This document shows, piece by piece, positions 60,005 through 64,000 of a DNA stretch of 64,000 nucleotides. The DNA comes from Streptomyces phaeolivaceus (GTDB lineage Bacteria > Actinomycetota > Actinomycetes > Streptomycetales > Streptomycetaceae). Where the stretch lies: the NCBI RefSeq assembly GCF_009184865.1, contig NZ_CP045096.1, positions 9,858,001 to 9,922,000 of the forward strand. The letters run 5' to 3'. The notes under the pieces were generated by a model. It was not told the DNA's origin. It did no database searches and saw only the letters and a list, made by a program, of their open reading frames with translations. The translations under genes were made by a program, and so were the position numbers. Every line of letters begins with the position of its first letter. Position 1 is the stretch's first letter.

Positions 60005-60895
60005 TCACGCCTCGCAGGCGCTCTTCGTGTCGTTCGTGTCGGCCGTGCAGGTGTCGGTGTTGGCGCCCCCGTTGAGGGAGTCGTTGCCGAACACACCGTC
60101 CACCGCGTCGAGGGTGTCGTTGCCCGCCCCGCCGCTGTGGCTGTCGCTGCCGGCGCCGCCGACGAGGGTGTCGTTGCCGTTCCCGCCCACCAGGAGGTCG
60201 TTGCCCCCGAAGCCCGACAGGATGTCGCCCGCCGCGCTTCCGGTGAGGGTGTCGCCGAACTGGCTGCCGTAGACGAACTCGACATCGGTCAGGACGTTGT
60301 CACCCTCGCCCCCGACGCCGTCGTCGGCGGCGTTGTCGATGTCGACGACCACGCCGGACGTGCTGTCGAGGTAGTTGACGAGGTCGGTGGTGCCGCCTCC
60401 GCCGCTGAGCCGGTCCGCGCCGGGGCCGCCGACGAGCATGTCGAAGGTGACACCGCCGTTCAGCGTGTCGTTGCCCGTACCGCCGTTGAGGATGTTGCTC
60501 CCCGGGCTGGGGCCGCCGTTGATGACGTCGTTGCCGGACTCGCCCTTCAGCTCACCGCGCACATTGCCGGTCTTGGTGATGATGTCGTTGCCGTCACCGG
60601 CGTTGACCACGACCGTGTCGGTGCCGAGGTTCACCGGGCAGGCCACCGAGCCGTTGGTCTGGAGCGTGCAGCCGATCCCCGCGGACAGGGTGTCGGAGGT
60701 GTCCTGGATGAAGACCGTGCTCCCGGACAGACTGACGGTGATGTTGTTCGCGCGGCCCGCCGCCGCGTTCACGACCAGACTGGTCCCGCTCTTGGACACA
60801 CCGGTGGCCGCGCTCGCGGACCCTCCGGTCAGGGTCACCGCGGAACCCGCCATCGCGGCGACCACCATGACCCGGAGTAACGCGTTTCTGCCCAT
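60005..60895 (-). CDS. Secreted calcium-binding protein with RTX repeats (B)
   Basis: The protein has 296 residues. The signal peptide is MGRNALLRVMVVAAMAGSAV to SASA-ATG. The first domain (TGVSKSGTSLVVNAAAGRAN) matches that of RTX protein A. Many Ca-binding nonapeptides follow: GDGNDIITKT, GGTGNDTLNGG, GGPGADRLSGG, GFGGNDLLVGG and GGAGNDTLDAV. The ending TCTADTNDTKSACEA with paired Cys is also like protein A. It is exported and probably sits in the wall or spore surface. The start at ATG 60895 is preceded by GAGCG. Confidence 0.88.
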   Translation of the reverse strand: MGRNALLRVMVVAAMAGSAVTLTGGSASAATGVSKSGTSLVVNAAAGRANNITVSLSGSTVFIQDTSDTLSAGIGCTLQTNGSVACPVNLGTDTVVVNAGDGNDIITKTGNVRGELKGESGNDVINGGPSPGSNILNGGTGNDTLNGGVTFDMLVGGPGADRLSGGGGTTDLVNYLDSTSGVVVDIDNAADDGVGGEGDNVLTDVEFVYGSQFGDTLTGSAAGDILSGFGGNDLLVGGNGNDTLVGGAGSDSHSGGAGNDTLDAVDGVFGNDSLNGGANTDTCTADTNDTKSACEA

Positions 60896-60982
60896 GGGCT
60901 CCCTCTCGCTCCTGTGAATCGACCTGGCCGCGCACCGCCGGTGCGCCGAGCCGGTCCCAACGTGCCAGGCGCACCCGGGCGG

Positions 60983-61007
60983 TACATGGGGGAACGGCCC
61001 CCATGTA
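60983..61007. promoter_or_regulatory. Perfect palindrome upstream of RTX gene B
   Basis: TACATGGGGG, spacer AACGG, CCCCCATGTA: a perfect 10-bp inverted repeat with a 5-base spacer in the divergent region between RTX gene B (starts 60895) and the gene at 61116. It resembles the element at 59065-59089, including the flanking GGCGG. GGCGGCACATG occurs once more at about 61023. It is a candidate operator for a homodimeric regulator. Confidence 0.65.
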
Positions 61008-61115
61008 TCGCCCGCACGGTCGGGCGGCACATGTGAAAACCCTGTGGAAGTGGTGTCGGTGGGGCCGTTTATGCTGCACCGAACGATCACGCGGGGACCA
61101 CGGGGAGGACGCGGC

Positions 61116-62102
61116 ATGCTCGGCAAGCTGTTCGGCAGGGGCACGGAGAGACCGGCGACGGATCCGTACGCCCTTCCCGTCCCGCGCAGACAGAAGAACG
61201 GCATGTACACGCTGCGCGCGCTCGGGGACGCGCGGGTGCTCGCGCTGGTGGAGGCCGCCGACGCCGGTGACTGGGAGGCGCTCAAGACGGCGCTCACCCC
61301 CTTCGACCTCGGCCGCGACCACCTGGTCCTCGGCGAGCTGGACGACCTGGACGGTCTGCAGGACTGGATAGGCAAGGCCGTCGAGGAGGACAAGGAACAT
61401 CGGGCGACCGCCCTGCTGATATCCGGCACACGCCATGTCAGCTGGGGCTGGGAGGCCCGCACCGCCGAACGCGCCGTGAACGTCTCGCGGGACCAGTGGC
61501 GGATCTTCCACGAGCGGCTCAGGATCGCCGAGGAACACCTGCTGGAGGCCGCCGAGCTGCGGCCCGACTGGGTCACCCCCTGGCGCCGCCTCCTCACCTC
61601 CGGCCGGGGCATGTCGCTCGGCCCCGCCGTCAACGAGGCCCGCCGCGACGCCGCCCTGCGCCGCGACCCGCTGGACCTGGAGACCCATCTGGAGTGGGTG
61701 TCGCAGCTCCAGCCACGCTGGAGCGGCAAGCCGGGCCAGGCCCTGGCCTTCGCCCAGGAGGCGTTCTCCCGGGCCCCCGAGGGACACCGCCTCGGCTGTG
61801 TGATCGCCATGGCGTACATCGAGGAATGGGTCGAGTCGGAGCGCGGGGACTACCTCGAAACCGCCGAGATCCAGGCGCAGCTGAGGGAAGCGGCCGACCA
61901 CAGCATCCTGCATCCCGCCTATGTGCGGCACCCGGGCTGGCAGCACGACTTCAACATGTTCGCCATGGCACTGTCGCTGGCCGGCGAACGCCACACGGTC
62001 CGGCGGGTCTTCCAGGCCCTGGACGGCGCCTACACCAGCTGGCCCTGGACCTACTTCGCGGACCCCGAGAAGGAGTTCGCCCGCCACCACCGCCGCGCCT
62101 GA
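61116..62102 (+). CDS. Helical-repeat-like conserved hypothetical protein
   Basis: The protein has 328 residues from ATG 61116 (GGGGAGG upstream). It is almost all helical and contains TPR-like pairs (RIAEEHLLEAAELRPDWVTP, LGPAVNEARRDAALRRDPLD, KPGQALAFAQEAFSRAPEGH). No signal peptide or catalytic motif is seen. In Streptomyces such a protein often precedes the HSP90-family gene found 173 bases downstream; as a TPR-type protein it could be a co-chaperone (inference). Confidence 0.75.
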   Translation: MLGKLFGRGTERPATDPYALPVPRRQKNGMYTLRALGDARVLALVEAADAGDWEALKTALTPFDLGRDHLVLGELDDLDGLQDWIGKAVEEDKEHRATALLISGTRHVSWGWEARTAERAVNVSRDQWRIFHERLRIAEEHLLEAAELRPDWVTPWRRLLTSGRGMSLGPAVNEARRDAALRRDPLDLETHLEWVSQLQPRWSGKPGQALAFAQEAFSRAPEGHRLGCVIAMAYIEEWVESERGDYLETAEIQAQLREAADHSILHPAYVRHPGWQHDFNMFAMALSLAGERHTVRRVFQALDGAYTSWPWTYFADPEKEFARHHRRA

Positions 62103-62274
62103 GCCCGCACTGGTCCCGTCCCAGGTCCCGCCGGACCCGCCGCCGGTCCCGCCCGGTCACCACGGCCGTGCCCGAGCGCACACCGCTCCCGCCCGGCCGA
62201 GGACGGCGTACGCGCGCACCGGTCGGCCCGCGTGCCGTCCCTCCGCCCTCCCACCTCCCACCCCGGACTGCCCC

Positions 62275-64000
62275 ATGACTCTGCCCGACACCGCCACCGA
62301 CCCGGTCGCCGCCGATCGCACCTTCCAGGTGGATCTGCGCGGTCTCGTCGATCTCCTCTCCCACCACCTGTACTCCAGCCCCCGGGTCTACCTGCGCGAA
62401 CTGATGCAGAACGCGGTGGACGCGCTGACCGCCCGGCACACGCTCGAACCGGCCCCGGCCCCGGCCCCGGCCCCGGCCCCGGCCCCGGCCCCGGCCCCGG
62501 CCCCGGCCCCGGCCACCGGACACGGCCCCGACCCGGCCACCCCCGCCGACGCCTTCGGCATCCGTCTGTACGCCGACGGCTCGGTGGTCCGCGTCGAGGA
62601 CGACGGCGTGGGTCTCACCGAGGCCGATGTGCACACCTTCCTCGCCACCATCGGCCGCAGCAGCAAACGCGCCGAGCGCATAGCCGAGCAACGGGCCGAT
62701 TTCATCGGGCAGTTCGGCATCGGCCTGCTCTCCTGCTTCCTGGTCGCGGACGAGATCCACGTCCTCAGCCGCTCCGCCCGCACCCCCGACGCGCCCGCCG
62801 TGGAGTGGCGGGGACGCGGCGACGGCAGCTACACCGTCCGCACCCTGCCCGCCTCCGCCCGCCCCCGACCCGGCACCACCGTCACCCTGACACCGCGCGC
62901 CGACGCGGGGGAGTGGACCCGCCCGGCCCAGGTGCACGCCCTGGCCAGGCACTTCGGCTCCCTGCTCCGCCACCCCGTCACCTTCGACGACGGCACGGCC
63001 GGGGCACACGGGCCGGGCGGCCGGGGCGCGCCCGTGAACCCCGAGCCCGCCCCCTGGTCCCGTACGTACCCGACCCCTGGCGCCCGTTCCCGCGCGCTGG
63101 CCGCGTACGGCGCCGACGTCTTCGGGTTCACCCCGCTGGACACCATCGAGCTGGACCTGCCGGCCGTGGGCCTGAAGGGCATCGCCTGTGTGCTGCCCGA
63201 GACGGTGCCGGCCGGGCGCCGCCACGGACACCGCGTGCACGTCAAGGGCATGCTGCTGTCCGAGCAGGCCGAGGAGATCCTGCCCGAGTGGGCGTTCTTC
63301 GTCCGCTGCGTCGTCGACGCCGAGAGCCTGCGCCCCACCGCGTCCCGCGAGTCCCTGTACGAGGACGACACCCTCGCCGCCGTCCGCGACGCCCTCGCCG
63401 AGCGGCTGCGCGACTGGATCGCCCGCGCCGCCGCCAGCGACCCCGACCTGCTCTCCCGCTTCCTGCACGCCCACCACCTGGCCGTGAAGTCGCTCGCCGT
63501 GCACGACGACGAGATCCTGCGGATGCTGCTGCCCTGGCTGCCGTTCGAGACCACCGACGGACACACCACCCTCGACGAGTTCGCCCGCGCCCACCGCACC
63601 GTGCTCGTCACCTCCAGCGTGGAGGAGTTCCGGCAGGTCGCCGCGATCGCCTCGGCCGCCGGACTCGGCGTCGTCAACGGCGGCTACACCTACGACCGCG
63701 ACCTGGTCCACCGGCTGACCGAGATCCGGCCCGAGGTCGCCGTCGCCGACCTCGACCCGGCGACCCTCACCGCCCACCTCGACCCCGTGGACCGGGAGAC
63801 GGAGCTGGCCGCCGCGGCCTATCTCGCCCAGGCCCGCGACGCGCTCGCCGTCTTCGACTGCGACGTGGCGCTGCGCACCTTCCAGCCCGCCTCCGCGCCC
63901 GCCCTCCTGATGGACAGCCGCGAGGCACGGCACGAGCGCACCCGCTCCCAGCTCGCCCGTGAGCAGGAGGGCGGCCTGTGGGGCGACATCCTCGGCGCCC
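62275..64000 (+). CDS. HSP90-family protein (HtpG-like), runs off the right edge
   Basis: The frame from ATG 62275 has no stop before 64000, giving at least 575 residues. The GHKL ATPase domain shows VYLRELMQNAVDALTARH (N box Glu/Asn), VEDDGVGLTE (Asp) and ADFIGQFGIGLLSCFLVADE (lid glycines). The middle domain has HRVHVKGMLLSEQAEEILPE, FFVRCVVDAESLRPTASRES and YEDDTL, matching HtpG. An in-frame (Pro-Ala)11 run at residues 59-80 interrupts the ATPase domain after the N box. It is a divergent actinobacterial HSP90 lacking the strict HtpG length; the C-terminal part is cut by the window end. Confidence 0.85.
   Translation, partial: MTLPDTATDPVAADRTFQVDLRGLVDLLSHHLYSSPRVYLRELMQNAVDALTARHTLEPAPAPAPAPAPAPAPAPAPAPATGHGPDPATPADAFGIRLYADGSVVRVEDDGVGLTEADVHTFLATIGRSSKRAERIAEQRADFIGQFGIGLLSCFLVADEIHVLSRSARTPDAPAVEWRGRGDGSYTVRTLPASARPRPGTTVTLTPRADAGEWTRPAQVHALARHFGSLLRHPVTFDDGTAGAHGPGGRGAPVNPEPAPWSRTYPTPGARSRALAAYGADVFGFTPLDTIELDLPAVGLKGIACVLPETVPAGRRHGHRVHVKGMLLSEQAEEILPEWAFFVRCVVDAESLRPTASRESLYEDDTLAAVRDALAERLRDWIARAAASDPDLLSRFLHAHHLAVKSLAVHDDEILRMLLPWLPFETTDGHTTLDEFARAHRTVLVTSSVEEFRQVAAIASAAGLGVVNGGYTYDRDLVHRLTEIRPEVAVADLDPATLTAHLDPVDRETELAAAAYLAQARDALAVFDCDVALRTFQPASAPALLMDSREARHERTRSQLAREQEGGLWGDILGA
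62449..62514 (+). repeat. CCGGCC hexanucleotide repeat, 11 units
   Basis: Eleven perfect CCGGCC units run from 62449 to 62514 inside the HSP90-family gene and encode eleven Pro-Ala pairs. The unit is a multiple of three, so changes in copy number keep the frame. Confidence 0.93.

Overview
The window is high-GC actinomycete DNA that reads as a Streptomyces chromosome. Codons have very high third-position GC, GTG starts are common, genes overlap by ATGA/GTGA, leucine TTA codons appear at telling places, and the families are typical of the genus (DUF6479, MbtH, CHAT-domain proteins, F420-type oxidoreductases, DUF1365/DUF1295).

The centre (about 21.1-53.6 kb) is a non-ribosomal peptide cluster bounded by two strong hairpin terminators. 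It has two divergent operons that share one AT-rich promoter region at 28610-28749. The rightward operon encodes a fatty acyl-AMP ligase, two acyl-CoA dehydrogenases, an acyl carrier protein, a 5514-residue NRPS, an MbtH protein, an asparagine/arginine-hydroxylase-like dioxygenase and an EctB-type 2,4-diaminobutyrate aminotransferase. The leftward operon encodes an ABC exporter, an F420-type oxidoreductase, a type II thioesterase, an SDR and a stand-alone threonine-activating A-T protein. The NRPS reads C(starter)-A-T-E / C-T / C-A-T / C-A-T / C-A-T-TD. Module 2 has no adenylation domain and release is reductive. The inferred product is a lipopentapeptide: a modified fatty acyl chain on a D-residue, a residue loaded in trans (probably Thr), an unassigned residue, then two Asn-type residues, released as an aldehyde, its cyclic hemiaminal or an alcohol. 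The first gene of each operon carries a TTA codon, which points to bldA control. I see no cluster-specific regulator in the window.

Left flank (0-21 kb). This part holds intact genes: an operon of a coupled mini-ORF, a HemK-like methyltransferase, a CDGSH Fe-S protein and an iron-containing redox enzyme; a HAD phosphatase; a phytoene-desaturase-like protein with an SDR; a GNAT acetyltransferase; a CHAT-protease-like membrane protein fused to a SecD-P1-like domain; and a sigK-like locus (DUF1365, CFA-type methyltransferase, DUF1295, ECF sigma factor). It also holds many broken genes: a TetR without its N terminus, an LLM oxidoreductase and a ThDP enzyme joined at a single point, YihY and FUSC-like fragments around an 18-bp tandem repeat, a frameshifted XRE regulator, a clipped DUF1365 and an anti-sigma factor cut off after its zinc-binding motif. 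These look like several independent deletions.

Right flank (53.6-64 kb). This part holds an aldo/keto reductase, a ribbon-helix-helix/Fic-type toxin-antitoxin pair, a small P-loop kinase, a cytochrome P450, a cytidine-deaminase-like enzyme, an SRPBCC protein, two secreted RTX-type calcium-binding proteins that share a 10-5-10 palindrome upstream, a lipoprotein, a helical-repeat-like protein and an HSP90-family protein that runs off the right edge.
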